DNA of 64,000 nucleotides from Acarospora socialis. Taxonomy: Eukaryota > Ascomycota > Lecanoromycetes > Acarosporales > Acarosporaceae. Each line of letters opens with the position of its first letter. Positions within the stretch are counted from its first letter, which is position 1. The notes under the pieces are model-generated. The model saw nothing but the letters and a program-made list of their open reading frames with translations, was not told the origin of the DNA and searched no databases. The DNA lies in the NCBI GenBank assembly GCA_025617375.2, contig JAMYGW020000001.1, positions 3,224,001 to 3,288,000 of the forward strand, read 5' to 3'. Position numbers and translations under genes: made by a program. Below are positions 1 to 12,680 of the stretch, one piece after another.

Positions 1-3000
1 CTGTCTACCTGCATGCCTATGTCTGGCCGTTCCTCCTGGTCTGGCCCGTCTTCCTTGCGGTGTACTTCTCGCCCGAACGTTACGATACATACATTCACGG
101 CTCTGAATGGACCTTCGTCTGGGCTGGCTCGATCTTCACAACCCAAGCTCTCACTTGGTTAGCGACCAAGTGGAACGTCAATATTGATGCGCTCTTCACC
201 TCAACCAAGGCAACGTCCGTCGACCATGCGCAGCTCATCAAGGTCCTTCCCGTGACAAATGCTGGCTCGGCGGAGATATGCAGGCTTATAAAGGACAAAG
301 TAGGCGTTCCAAAGTATGAAACTGGTAATTCTAGCTAACCCTTGCCTGCAGAGTGACGGAAAGCAAGATATATCTTTCTTGTTTCAAAAACGCCGGTTTC
401 TCTACAACTCCGAGACGAGGAGCTTTGCGCCACTCTCATACGCGCTTGATGCTGAACCAAAGCCACTGATCGAGTCATTTCAGCGATCTCGTGGTCTCAG
501 AACCCAAGCGGAGATTCAGCGTTTACGGCAATACTATGGAAACAATACGTTCGACATACCAGTGCCCACCTTTATGGAGCTCTTTAAAGAGCATGCGGTG
601 GCGCCTTTCTTCGTTTTCCAGATCTTCTGTGTTGGCTTGTGGCTATTGGACGAATACTGGTATTACTCCCTCTTTACCCTGTTCATGCTGGTTGCTTTCG
701 AGAGCACCGTGGTATGGCAGAGGCAGCGGACGCTGAACGAGTTTCGTGGAATGAGCATCAAACCGTATAGTATCTGGGTTTTTCTAGAAAATCGGTGGCA
801 AGATGTGCTGAGTGATATGCTGCTTCCTGGTGATCTGGTATCGGTTGGGCGGACAAAAGAAGACAGTGGTGTCGCTTGTGATATGTTGCTTGTTGAAGGC
901 AGCGTCATCGTCAACGAAGCTATGCTCTCCGGCGAAAGTACGCCGCTGCTGAAGGATTCTGTCCAACTTCGACCCGGAGACGCCCGGATCGAGCCAGAAG
1001 GACTTGACAAGACTGCATTCCTTTACGGAGGTACGAAGGTCCTGCAGGTCACACATGGCAATGTCAGCGAGTCTGGTCCGGACACCGCACCATATCTTGC
1101 TTCAGATATGGAACCCCCACCCGACAACGGTGCGCTGGCCGTGGTCGTCAAGACTGGCTTCGAAACCAGCCAAGGAAGTCTGGTGCGCACGATGATATAT
1201 TCTACCGAGCGAGTCTCTGCAAACAACGCTGAGGCTCTTCTATTCATCCTCTTCTTGTTGATATTCGCCATCGCAGCGTCATGGTATGTTTGGCAAGAGG
1301 GCGTAGCGAAAGATCGGAAGCGCTCGAAGCTGTTACTGGATTGCGTCCTTATTGTCACGAGTGTTGTACCTCCTGAGTTGCCCATGGAGTTAAGCTTGGC
1401 AGTCAACACAAGTCTTGCTGCACTGAGCAGATACGCCATATTCTGCACAGAGCCGTTCCGGATACCGTACGCTGGCAGAGTCGATGTTGCTTGCTTCGAT
1501 AAAACCGGAACCCTGACTGGGGAAGATCTTGTTGTGGATGGGATTGCGGGCCTAACTCTTGGGCGCACAGATGTCAAAGTCGAGATGGATGGTGCACATA
1601 GCCAAGTCACCCCTGTTGTCGAAGTCCCCATAGAGACCACCCTGGTCCTTGCGACAGCTCATGCGTTGGTCAAGTTGGATGAAGGAGATATTGTCGGCGA
1701 CCCCATGGAGAAAGCAACTTTGGCCTCCTTAGGTTGGACGCTCGGACGCAGCGATACTCTAACCAGCAAGGCTCTCGCATCGGCCAAAGGAGCTTCTTAC
1801 GCTACCAGCGCCGATACTGTACATATCAAGAGACGATTCCAGTTCTCTTCCGCACTCAAGAGGCAAAGCTCAGTAGCAACTGTAGTAACTACGAATCGCC
1901 ACACTTCGAGGAGAACCAAGGGCACCTTTGTCGGTGTGAAGGGCGCTCCCGAGACTATACGCAAGATGTTGAGAAGTACGCCACCGAACTACGAAGAGAC
2001 CTTCAAGTACTTCACACGAAATGGAGGACGGGTGCTGGCCTTGGCTTACAAGTATCTCTCAACGGAATCAGAGCTGGGACAAGCGCGTATCAACAATCTT
2101 AAGCGGGAAGAGGTTGAAGCGGACCTGACTTTCGCGGGTTTCTTGGTCCTTCAGTGCCCTCTCAAGGATGACGCACAGAAAGCTGTTCGTATGTTGAACG
2201 AGAGCAGTCATCGCGTAATCATGATAACGGGAGATAATCCTCTGACTGCGGTGCACGTGGCTCGACAAGTGGAAATTGTGGACCGCGAGGTTCTCATTCT
2301 GGATGCACCAGAGCATGACAGTTCCGGTGAGAAACTTGTCTGGCGAAGCATTGATGAGAAGGTCCAAATTCCGGTTGACCCAAGCAATCCGCTGAATCGA
2401 GATATTCTACAATCCAAAGATCTCTGCGTTACCGGGTATGCTCTGGCCAAGTACAAGGGACAGACAGCCCTGCCAGAACTCTTACGGCATACCTGGGTAT
2501 ATGCGCGCGTATCACCAAAGCAGAAAGAAGAGATCCTGCTTGGACTAAAGGATGCTGGATATACTACACTCATGTGCGGAGATGGTACCAATGATGTCGG
2601 TGCACTAAAGCAAGCGCACATCGGAGTGGCTCTTCTCAATGGCTCGCAAGATGATCTCAACAAAATCGCGGAACACTTCAGAGTTACTAAGATGAAGGAG
2701 ATCTACGAGAAGCAAGTAGCCTTGATGAAGCGATTCAACCAGCCGGCTCCTCCGGTGCCTGTACAGGTTGCTCATCTTTATCCGCCGGGTCCGAGTAATC
2801 CTCATTATGAAAAGGCCATGCTCCGGGAAGCCGAGAAAAAGGGCTCGTCTGCCACTACCGATAATGATTCGAACGGGAAAGTAAAAGCAAACGGTATCCC
2901 AACAATCGTCTCTCCCGGTGCTCAAGCTCTACAGCCTGCCAATGGTCACCTGAATCCTGAACAACAGCGTCAGCAGAAAGCGCAGCAAGCCGCTGCAGGC

Positions 3001-4028
3001 CTGGCAGACAAACTTACTGCATCCATGATGGAGCAAGAGCTGGACGAGAACGAACCGCCGACGATCAAGCTCGGTGATGCTTCGGTTGCTGCACCGTTTA
3101 CCAGTAAGCTAGCTAATGTCGTCGCCATTCCCAACATCATCCGCCAGGGCAGATGTACACTCGTTGCTACGGTTCAGATGTACAAGATCCTCGCCCTCAA
3201 CTGCCTCATCAGCGCCTACAGTCTCAGTGTTCTCTACCTCGAAGGCATCAAGTTTGGCGACGGACAGGTGACTATTAGTGGGATGCTCATGAGTGTCTGC
3301 TTCCTCTCAATCTCCAGAGCCAAGGTAATATGTCGTCGTTCCACACAGAGCAAGTGGCTGCTAACGTACGTGTAGCCTGTTGAGGCGCTATCGAAAGAAC
3401 GACCTCAGCCCAAGATCTTCAACCCATACATCATCGGTTCGGTACTTGGACAGTTCGCCATCCACATCGCCACCCTAATCTACCTCTCCAACTACGTCCA
3501 CCAGATCGAACCGTAAGTACCATGACTCCCTCCACGGACACCCCTTAACACTAACACCCATTCAGCCGCAAACCCGACATCGACCTCGAAGGCGAATTCG
3601 AGCCCTCCCTCCTCAACAGCGCCGTCTACCTGCTCCAATTGATCCAGCAAATCTCCACCTTCGCCATCAATTACCAAGGCCGGCCCTTCCGCGAATCCAT
3701 CCGCGAGAACCGCGGCATGTACTGGGGCCTCGTCCTCGTCTCTGCCGTCGCCTTTTCGTCGTCGACCGAATTCATCCCCGAACTCAACGAGAAACTGCGC
3801 CTCGTCAAGTTCAGCCCCGAGTTCAAGTTCACGATGACGATGGTTATGGTCGTGGATTATGTCGGGTGTTGGGTCGTCGAGAAGGTGCTCAAGCAGGCGT
3901 TCAGTGATTTTCGCCCGAAGAATATTGCGATCAGACGGCCGGATCAGATAAGGGTGGAGGAGGAGAGGAGGGAGAGGGAGAGGGGGGAAGGGGAGAGGGA
4001 GAAGGAGATTAAGGCTGGGAAGGAATAG
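1..4028 (+). CDS. SPF1: P5A-type ATPase, ER (Spf1 family), 5' end missing
   Basis: P-type ATPase of the P5A class, known in fungi as the ER transporter/dislocase for mis-inserted transmembrane helices (established for Spf1). The reading frame is open from base 3; the true start lies to the left of the window. My exons are 3-299, 352-3324, 3376-3512 and 3566-4028, giving about 1,289 visible residues. Introns are 51-53 bp with GCTAAC/CTAAC branch sites. Visible motifs in order: hydrophobic N-terminal segments (YVWPFLLVWPVFLAV), FQKRRFLY after the first intron, the actuator motif LSGEST, the P5A signature PPELPMELS, the phosphorylated Asp in DKTGTLT (near 1498), TGDNPLTA, the hinge motif GDGTNDVGALK, and C-terminal membrane helices across the last two introns. 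The tail after the last helix is highly charged (Glu/Arg repeats). Nothing suggests decay. Confidence 0.95.
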
Positions 4029-4946
4029 ATGGACTTGGAGTAATTCGATTGTGTAGTTTAGATGAATGATCTTTTTTCTGATCCCTGCCGGCATGTCGTG
4101 CCAAACACACTATCCTGATGAGATGCCTTAGTCCTACGTACATTCAACCTCCGTCGTAATGGCTTCAGTCCCAACCATCCAACATTCCCCCCAAACTCCG
4201 CTTCCACTCTCGAGATCCCAAAGCACCCGGTCCCACCCTGACGCCCACGCCAACCCAACAGCTACGAACACACCGATCCTCGCTATCCCCCTCCGCCTCA
4301 ACCGAGTATAATCCAACACCACAGGAAAATAACAGGCAGCGAGGCAAAGCAGCGCAGCAGAAGAGAGCAGCTCGCACCGCTTCGATCCTGGGATCACCTG
4401 ACACGACCCAGCACTCACATCACCCCAGCGAGCCCTTGACACCGTCCTTTCTCTCTCAGACGAGAGGGGTCGAAGAACAACGGTCAAGAAAGCAAACTGA
4501 AAGCGGCCGAACCCATCCCAGACCCGTTCCAGCAGATCTAGGAGCAGGACTGTACACCTTCTTCCTTTTCTCGCCGTTTTGGCGGATGTTTTCTCCTCAG
4601 ATGATCAGGGATTCGGGTGGTTCTTGTTACTGCGGTCTTGGGCTTGCGGGATTCGGGTTGAAGGGAGTTCGGGAGCGGTGCGGGATGGTGGTTGGTAATG
4701 AGTGGGGTTAGAGGGGCGGAGAGGACGGGAGAGGGAGTGGGATGTGGTGAGGTTGGGGGCTTGGGTAGTGTAGGCGGATAGTTGCGCCGTCGGCGGATGC
4801 GGGACAGCGTTATCGGGGACTGGAGTGGTCGAGAGTGGAATTTCAGAACTGGAAGAGGTGGTGGGCGTAGTGGCCGGGTTTTGAGTCGCAGTAATTTGTA
4901 GGCTAGATAAAAGGGTGTAAAGTCAACTTCGTTCTGTATCCAATCT
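4029..4946. other. Spacer between convergent SPF1 and YVC1
   Basis: About 0.9 kb between two genes that end towards each other, so it should hold both 3' UTRs. It contains purine/pyrimidine-skewed stretches that give open frames on both strands. One minus-strand frame around 4134-4490 looks moderately protein-like (a hydrophobic stretch, SSAALLCLAACYF), but it opens with TTG and has an in-frame stop with no ATG upstream, so I do not call a gene. Confidence 0.5.
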
Positions 4947-7116
4947 CTATGAGGACCCAGCATCTCCCTTCAACCCCTTCACCAGCCCCGCTAGATCATT
5001 CACCTGCGCCTTCAACTCCCTGACCTCCACAATGGCCGCATCCGTCTCGATGTTGGGCTTGGTATCCTCAACCTTCTCCTTCCACCCCCCACACCCCGGA
5101 TCGAAATCGCCGGCCATCTGCTCCCACTCCTCCGTCGTGTCCTCGTCCAGACGGCCGCACCTCTGATTCTGTTGGATCCGGCGCGCTTCTTTGCTCTCGA
5201 GCCAGGCGGTGATGACGAGGAGCGGCGAGTAGATGGTTGCCATGACGGCGTTGTTGAGGCGCTCGTAGCGCGCGGCGGGCATCCACCATTCGAAGGGGAT
5301 GATGAGGAACAAGATCTCGATGAGGTTGAGGGCTAACGAAAGGGGTGGTTGTTAGGTTTGTGTATGAGACGGGAACGGGGACTAGAAGCTGGGGACTTAC
5401 GGGCTATGAAGACGTTTTCGTCGGGTGCACGCACGAATTGCATGGTTCGTTGCGAGAACAGAGCCATGTACTCGTCGATCGCGTTGTCCGTGATGTCTGA
5501 GTAAGCACTGTTGTACAGCGCGATCAAGATGTTGAGCAGCACTATGAAGACTCGTTAGCATATGTCCCCAAATAGACGGTGAGAGCACTACTGACCGACC
5601 ATGACGACAAAAGTAAAGATGTAATACAGAATAATCCCAAACGGCGGCGCGAACTTCTCAAAGCCTGTGAAATCCGGACTCTGCATGACGCTGTTGACCA
5701 TGGCCTGCATGATGAACCCTGTCACTTTCTTGTTGTCCTCGTCCGCCTGGTCCATACCGATGAACGCCTGCAGAAACCCGACCATGACGACGAGCAACAG
5801 AGCGAAGAAGATTAAGGACTCCCTCATCATGACTTTTATTACCACCAGCATGGCGCCAAAAAACCGAAAAGTGTCGAGGTAGAGCAGCAAGCGCATCCAG
5901 AACATGGGCGCGCTGAAGGCGAGGAAATTGTAGCTCAGCTCGTTGAACCGTCTACGCTCATCCCCGTCGCCGCCGGACTTGCCCAGCGCGATCATACGTG
6001 TCACGAACGACACCGTCAGCAGCGCGTACAACGTGCTGTTGAACACGTTCCAGAAGCCCAAGTAGAACCGTCCCACCTTCCATAACTTGTTCGCCTCGTC
6101 GCAGATGAAGCCAAAAGTCATGATATACAGTATGCCCTCCACCACATCTAAGTCACCCGTGGAGTTGATCGTATTGATTGCGCCTGTATACAGTGCCAGA
6201 TATAGCACTGAAAAGAAGATCTGCACGGCGTTCTGGTAGCAGGGCGCGCGCATGCGGTTCGGGTCGAGGTGGGTCCAGTAGTCGGTCGAGGCTTTGGCTT
6301 TGTATTCGGTGAAGGTGGATGGATCCGCTTCGGACTGGACAAGCCAGCCGCGCCAGAGGTGAGAGATGCAGCGTTGGTAGCCGGACGACCCGAGGATGAG
6401 GAGGGCATGCTGATCGACGGCACGCTCGATGACATTAGCGGGTGGTGTTGGCTCCTGGGAATCGAAGTTCAAGGTGGAGTAGCGTTGCAGTAGAGTCTGT
6501 TGGAGGAGGAAGTCTTGGTTCTCTTCGTTTTCGATGCTTCATCGTTCACCGTGGCCTCTTGTCAGCTTTGCTTCCTTAGCCGTATATGGATATATTTCAG
6601 ATACCACTCCCAACTCCATAAACAGAGCGGCAAGGTAGCCAAGAACAGAGACAAACTAACATCCTCTTCGCCAGAACCTCACAAGCCACGGCCCGACACC
6701 CGTACAAGCCCGCATCCCACAGCTCCAACACGCTCTGCCTCACAAACCACCTCTTACAAACCAACAGCGCAAACACTACGCATGCCCCGTACTCCTCGCC
6801 CCCGGCCTGCTTTGCCGTCTGTTCTACCTTCCGTGTGATAACCGCGCTGTTTGCTCTGGTAATCTTCCATTCCTCTAATTCGTAAGGGATGACGCGCTCG
6901 ATTTGGTACTTGAGCCGGAGCGCGACTTTCGTCACTTCGGCTGCGGGAATTGCGGACGGGAGAGGGTCCGATTGATGAGTGGGTAGGACTGTGGGATTGT
7001 TAATGGTGAGGTTTGTGGATGGTTGTACAGGATAGAAGGGAGTGTGACGTACGGTGTTCGACTTCGGAGCTGTAATGGCGGGGGTTTTCCGTGAACAGTC
7101 TCTTCCACTGAACCAT
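4947..7116 (-). CDS. YVC1: Yvc1-type vacuolar TRP cation channel
   Basis: Fungal TRP-family channel of the vacuole, releasing Ca2+ in response to stretch or osmotic shock (family knowledge from yeast Yvc1). Exons on the minus strand: 7116-7053, 6988-6661, 6536-5596, 5541-5401 and 5332-4947, totalling 1,860 nt for 619 aa. The ATG at 7116 was chosen because only this frame joins exon 2 through the GTACGT...CACAG intron. The N-terminal cytosolic part (IERVIPYELEEWKI) is followed by multiple membrane helices in exon 3 (YLALYTGAINTI, FGFICDEANKLW, ALLLVVMVGFLQAFIGMDQA) and the pore/S6 region ending in LLNILIALYNSAYSDI. The C-terminal tail carries IIPFEWW and an acidic, coiled-coil-like end. The second intron is long for this window (124 bp). 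The gene lies between convergent SPF1 and co-oriented eIF2-alpha. Confidence 0.9.
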
Positions 7117-7547
7117 CTCGACAAGCAGCCTCCTACGGTATAGAAGTGTAAATTTCAAGGGTCAATTGAGTTGATAGCAAGCAATGGACTACTTTCGTGG
7201 CAGATGCGCGACAAAGGACACCAGAGTTGGAAACTGGGCAGTTGCTAGTTTCTTGGCTGCGCGTGTCACACTCTTCTATCTTAAGGAGGGGATTTGCCCG
7301 GACATACGGAGCGACCCACATGGATGAATTTCTACAACAGATTCCCAAAGGTATAAGGTGAAGGTCGAAGTTCTGCTCGAATACTCGTCTCATAGATCAG
7401 ACTACTCAAGTAGATGCGCTACCTAGGATGCACAACCCATGGACCGCTTTTGTGTATGACCTGCCAACGCCCGTAGAGAGGCCCGTAAACCTCTTTACCT
7501 GTGAATCGAATGTAGTTTCAATATGTGTCGAGAATCCGCCGGCTTCT
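7117..7547. other. Spacer between YVC1 start and eIF2-alpha end
   Basis: 431 bp that should contain the YVC1 promoter and the eIF2-alpha 3' UTR, both genes running leftward. Open frames here lack ATG starts or similarity I recognise. I see no RNA gene or repeat. Confidence 0.4.
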
Positions 7548-8652
7548 TCACATCGTCTCTGGCACTGCACCTTCATCACTCTCACTCATGCTCTCATCCC
7601 CACTAACCTCCTGGTTCTCTCGTTCTCTCTTTTCCATTAGAGCCTGTAATTCCGCATCGTCGTTCTCCGTAACCGCTTTCGGTGCCATCTTGGTCACACA
7701 TCCTCCTCCTGCAGCCTTTATGTTGGCCTCAATCTCCTTGATGGCGTCTTCCAGAGTTGTGATACCTGTGTTCTTTTCCAGGCACTGGCTGGTGAGCACG
7801 TAGAGTGGCGGAGAAACTAGTTTGACCTTGACCTGCGTCTCGGGCGTGTTGTGCGCCTCGGCGGCCCGTAGGGCGTTCTTGACTGCATCGATGCCCTCGT
7901 AGCCGAAACATGTCACTTCCACGTCGGCGCGGACTTTGGTAGGTTGTGGTGTTAGACGCTTGCCGATGTAGGACTGAAGCTCGTTTTTGATTATGTCATT
8001 CATAAAACTGATGTCCTTCCAGACATCAGGATTTCTGTAGGTCATTAGTTTTTCGTTTGAAAATAGCCAGCGGATAGACTTGCGTTATCGAGAGCTTGAA
8101 TGCATCCACAGCGTGCCCATATCTCTTGTTCAAGGGCCATGCAATGTCCTGATACAGGCTCTCTATCGGTGTCTTCGTCTTTTCGGCAACGTGTCGCATT
8201 ATTGAGTGGACCATCTTGCCCTTGTTGTACCGTTCTTCACACTTTACGATATCTTCCGGTGACACTCTTCGCTTCGACAGATCGATGTAGCCTAGAGTCA
8301 GACCGTATCAGACCAAATTCCCGAGTTTCCTCTGCTCGGGGAATAACATTGCCACCTTTTTCCTTGTCCACCCTCAGTACCACCACAACCTCATTCCTCC
8401 CGACCCTAATGAGCTTCTGAATACTCCGTATACGTCGTCTTGACAATTCCGAAAGTAGAATCATTCCATCGATATTGTCATACTCTAATAGTTTCACATA
8501 TGCTCCCATCTCTGCGATCTTCGCGTGACCTGTCAGTGGGCATTTTCGCATCGCGTGGTGGGGCAACAACGGACCTTGTTGACGCTCACCACCACCAAGC
8601 TATCTATGTCAGGATACTTTTCCTCATAGAACCGACAGTTGGTTAGAGACAT
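7548..8652 (-). CDS. SUI2: Translation initiation factor eIF2 alpha subunit
   Basis: Alpha subunit of eIF2, which brings initiator Met-tRNA to the 40S ribosome; its conserved N-terminal serine is the target of eIF2-alpha kinases (family knowledge). Four exons: 8652-8575, 8518-8356, 8291-8084 and 8034-7548, giving 311 aa, the usual length. The first exon gives [17 protein letters not shown]. The S1 domain follows with [15 protein letters not shown] and [13 protein letters not shown], which contains the serine expected to be phosphorylated. Next come [14 protein letters not shown], the helical domain and the alpha/beta C-terminal domain ([16 protein letters not shown]), with an acidic tail ([12 protein letters not shown]). 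The third intron (8083-8035, 49 bp) only keeps frame if it starts with GC (GCAAGT...CTACAG), giving the conserved SIT-NPDVW junction; the neighbouring GT donor would cause an immediate stop. Confidence 0.95.
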
Positions 8653-10604
8653 GATGGCGAGAGACACGAAAGTGAAGGGCAGCGAGGGAGCGCTGTTTTT
8701 TGTGTTCTGTAGCTGGTGGTTTTTGTACAGTTGGGTCAGAATTTCCGATACTCGGATCCACAGACGCGATACAAATCCCTGTCAAGAATACGGCTCAAAA
8801 GTGAAAGTTTCGCTAAAGACACCGGCTCGTTGATTCGTTACACACGATCACACTTCATGCGGTCAAGACACTCAAGATGGGCCTACGGTTCCCAACATAG
8901 AATCAATCATGTAGGCTAACCCCTCTTCTATGGTTCAAGTGATATCAGTAACTTATAGGTGCAGAACCCTTCTCACTCCCGACCACCGTCCGCACAATGG
9001 CAGCCCCAGTGCTCCCCAGCTGTAAGTTCTTACAACAGTAGGGACTGTATCCCATGTTGACCTTGTGCAGCTCAGGGCGTGACGGTGAGCTACCATACCT
9101 TATCTTGCCCAAATCAAAGCTTAAGGTACGAAGTATGAAGACACCTTTAGTGATGTAATAGGGGTTTCTACTCTAGAGTTAAGATCACTTTAAACATCAC
9201 TAGAACTTGAATACTCTTGATAGCGTGACTAGGTATGCCAAAATAGACAATACTATCTTGACTATCAACAGACACAAAGAAAGGCAGCTGAATACAAGAA
9301 GATGCATCAATGAGTGCTAAGAGCAAGGAAGACTGTCAGCTAGATAGTGTGCACCGCTTCAACCTTTTTCTCTCTTCCAGATCCTTCACACAAATCTCAC
9401 ATCTCACAGAGCACCCTCCATCCAGCAGCAATAAAGCCCTCCTCTCCCTTCTTATTTTCAACCCCCCATCCAATAAAACATACCCCCAATCCCAACCCAT
9501 CTTACAAACTCCACCTCCATCTCCACACTCTCATAACTCACCCACTCCCCCTCCCCATCCCCTTCCTCCTCCCCTTCACAGTACACCTCACCAACCTCTC
9601 CATTCACCCTCTGCACTGTTCCCGACCTCAGCAGTTTCAAATATACTCAGGTTCTCTATGTGCCTTCACATTCACTAAATCTCTCTTTTGGTCCTGTGAG
9701 CCCACTCCGGTCGCGGAGGGGTAAATGTAAGCCACTCCGGTTCGCAGAGGGTTGAAACCCTATCGCAAGACCTCGCATAACTAGTATGCTTAGTAAGCCA
9801 GCCTTCGCGAGGGATACAAGCACACACTTTCTCCTTTTGCAAAGGCTAGCGACAATTCGTAACTGCCAAGACCAGTCTCACAGGTCCTCTCACACTGAGA
9901 AAGCTGCACCCATACACCAAAATGCCCAGAATAAACTTTCCTTTAGATATGTTGCGCTCAATCATATACTTGATTGCATCAGCTCCAGGGTTTCTTGCAA
10001 AGCTGTTGTGCAGGGTTGTGGCGGTGATGAGCTGAGTGTGGTGATCAGAATTCTCATTGCTTCAGACAGTGGTGAAGTTGTACACCATGAGGTTCAGAAA
10101 GGAGAGCAAGTGCATGAGGAGGCGCAGGTTGATGTGCTTCAGGATGTATAACTCTGCTATTTGAGTGCTGATTCATAAGGTGTATGTGTTTTCTTTATAG
10201 TCTTTACTTGATGACACCAGATGCCCTATTCATTCGCTTCAATTGAGTGTCATAAGACAAGAGTGTGCCGTTGGATGTGCAGATAGTCAATGAAAGCTTG
10301 CATGCACTGCATGTATCTGGACTCCTTCATTATCAGCAAGCAATATTTGTCTGCATATCTTCAGATGTTTCTTTAGTCTTCAAAGCGCTGAGCAGAGAAG
10401 GTATGCGAATCAAGCATAGGAAGAATAGGTGGGATCTAGTGTTTTACTTATAAGATTTAATTAAAGTTATACAATAGATCTTACTTCGATCTATGCCGGA
10501 TGGATCTAATATATTATCAAGACATCATGTAGAAGACATCGCCCAACGAAATTCTCAACGTCTAAGTCAAAGTCCACGAATCTGACGGCTTGCCACTTGC
10601 GTCC
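8653..10604. other. Long gene-poor spacer left of the GT2 gene
   Basis: Nearly 2 kb without a convincing gene. The left part should carry the eIF2-alpha promoter. At 9400-9640 there is a strongly pyrimidine-rich stretch. At 9699-9751 a short direct repeat occurs twice (CCACTCCGG followed by TCGC/TTCGC and AGAGGG-like sequence). From about 9780 to 10460 the DNA is AT-richer with no protein match I can recognise, possibly a decayed mobile element. A tentative 26-codon spliced frame at 8997-9313 is listed separately. Confidence 0.4.
8997..9313 (+). CDS. Tentative tiny spliced ORF (26 codons)
   Basis: An ATG at 8997 (after a GTCCGCACA leader) begins MAAPVLPS and runs into a good donor (GTAAGT at 9022). 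Joining 8997-9021, 9071-9084 and 9272-9313 keeps frame through two introns with GTAAGT...TGCAG and GTGAGC...CAACAG ends, and finishes at a TGA. The product would be 26 aa ending in KAAEYKKMHQ. I recognise no family. It could equally be the surviving 5' end of a longer gene whose remainder was lost to the right. The only support is the splice signals and the frame. Confidence 0.2.
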
Positions 10605-12680
10605 TCATGCCTTCGGAGCTGTGAAAAACAAGAAGCGATGCACGGTGTAAAGATTGAAAGCATCCAGCAACAGTAACGGAATAACCTGATACCACGGAAA
10701 CCCCGTCAGCAACCTATAAATCACCGCTGCGATCAACACCCCATTATGGATAATTGTCCAAGCCCAAGCCAGCAATCTCATGTTCCGATATTTGTTGTTT
10801 CCGTGAGCCTTCCCATCTCCGCTCGCGACCCAGTTCAGCTTCTGCCCGACGATGCGGTCTTTGATGGAGTTGATGTAGGCGTATTGCATGATGACATTGG
10901 TGAATTGGACGTTGAGGGTGTAGTTGGAGCGGGCCCAAATGCGGAAGACAATGGTGCCGTAGATGACGCTGGGAAGGGCAAAGAACATGTTGTAGTATTT
11001 GAAGAACTCGGGCCGGAGCCAGAGCAGCAGGGGGCCTGGCAGAGGATTGAGGAAGACGGAGAGCGCGGTGGCGGAGTAGTAGAGGAAGCCGGTCACGTAG
11101 CAGAACTTCTGGAGGAAAGTTAAGGGGGATTTGTAGAACTGAGGATTGGTGAGGAGCGTGGTGCTGCCGAAGCACCAGCGCATCTGTTGGGAGAAGAGTG
11201 CGCGTGGGGTATCGGGGCAGACTGGGTGGAGAGGTCAGATTGCGAGTTCCGTTGCGTTGGGGAAGGAGAAGGGTGTTACGAGCAACATACCTCCGCATGC
11301 GAGTACGACGGGGATGTATTTGACTTTCCAACCTCGGCAAACTGCATGGAAGCCAGTGTGCACGTCTTCGGAGAATGCGATCTCGGCAGGGCCACCGACC
11401 TCAGCCAGAGCCTCTCGTCTGTAGACGGCGTTGCTGCCAACGCAGATGGCGGCACCCCATGTGTCGCGAGTAGTCTCGACGACACGATAAAAAAATTCTT
11501 GCACGCTGCCAGCTCCCTGTTCGGTCCAGGTTTGGTCGGAGCTGGAGCGGAAGAATTGCGGAGTTTGAATGATGGCTGCTCGGGGGTCGGCCACGGCGTG
11601 CGGCACCGTCTCCAGGAGGAAGTCTGGTCGTGAGCAGAAGTCAGCGTCGAAGACGCAGAAGTAGTCGCCTGTGGTGCGGGCAAAGGCCCAGCGCATGTTG
11701 CCTGCTTTCTTCAGGTGGGGTCTGTTCTCTCTGCAGATGTACTCGAAGCCAAAGCGTCGGGCAAGTTGCTCAACAGAGTCTTGTGCACCATCGTCCAAGA
11801 CCCATACCTTTACCTTGCCTTCGGGATACTGCAACTTGATGATATGGTTCCAAGTATTCTCCAAGATTTCTAGTGGCTCTTTGCAGATTGGGAGATAAAT
11901 GTCAATGGTGGGAGCAGTCTCAAGGTTGAGAGGGTGCTCCACGAGAAGCTGCTTGTGGTCGTCAAGCTTAAAAGCTTTCCCAATACAGCTAATCATATAC
12001 GACGTGAGGAGGTAAAACTGCGCTAAGAAGGCATACACGCCGTACCATGCAAACACGGGAGACGCCTTGAGAAAGAGCCACATTCCGGCAGCGAGGGAAA
12101 GAAATGCGAAGACGCCAAATGACACCAGAAACGGGCGATTCATGTTGACGTAAGAGTATTTCTCCTTGTCGGTTGGTGCGGAGGGAAAGACGAGTGGTGG
12201 AGGTCCGGGTTGATAGTACTTTGACTTCAAATGGGCGGCATTTCTCGCGAAGCCCGGTTTTTCGTCACCGCCGGGTCGTCCGGCTGGATGCGACCCTTTC
12301 TCGCTGCCTGGTTGCCACTCTCCTCCATGGGGTTTCTCTGACATCACCGGTTGAGCAGCAGAAGGGACCGGCAGCTTCGTAGGGTTAGAAAGCTGGCTCA
12401 GCGACGCATTGGAAGATTGTCACCTTACGATGGGGTCGATTGGCGGGATAGTTGGCCGCTCTGGCGGAGATGGAGTGACTTGGCCACGGGCTGGTTCACG
12501 GTTGGAGGCATCACTGGATCTTCTGCTATGGTCCGAGACCCTGTGAAGATCACCAAAAGGCTGGAGAGGTGTTAGTATCGGGGTGAAAGGTTTCCAAGTC
12601 GTCTCACTTACATCAGATGTGTCCAGAGACGATGCCCGGAGCGGCTGCTGGCCGATGTCACCAGATGAAATTGCAGACAT
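10605..12680 (-). CDS. Processive GT2 glycosyltransferase, cellulose/beta-glucan synthase-like
   Basis: Membrane glycosyltransferase of family GT2 that should polymerise a beta-linked glycan from a UDP-sugar and extrude it. Exons: 12680-12612, 12560-12429, 12374-11291 and 11221-10605, giving 633 aa. The ATG at 12680 was chosen because two in-frame introns (GTAAGT...CTCCAG and GTAAGG...ACGAAG) join its proline/serine-rich leader to the main exon. Two helices precede the catalytic domain (FGVFAFLSLAAGMWLFL; GVYAFLAQFYLLTSYM). The D,D,D,QxxRW set is complete: DDGAQD, DADF, SEDVH and QQMRW. Four or more C-terminal helices follow. No PilZ domain is visible. The architecture fits fungal mixed-linkage glucan or cellulose-synthase-like enzymes better than chitin synthase, but the product cannot be read from sequence. 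It is divergent to a UDP-glucose dehydrogenase. Confidence 0.88.

Noticed and set aside
4134-4487. Hydrophobic 117-codon minus-strand frame
   Set aside because: Starts with TTG, with an in-frame stop and no ATG upstream. No plausible intron or family match.
7053-7124. Alternative YVC1 start MSRWFSG (CTG at 7124)
   Set aside because: Not an ATG, and its frame does not join exon 2 through the clear GTACGT donor; the ATG at 7116 does.
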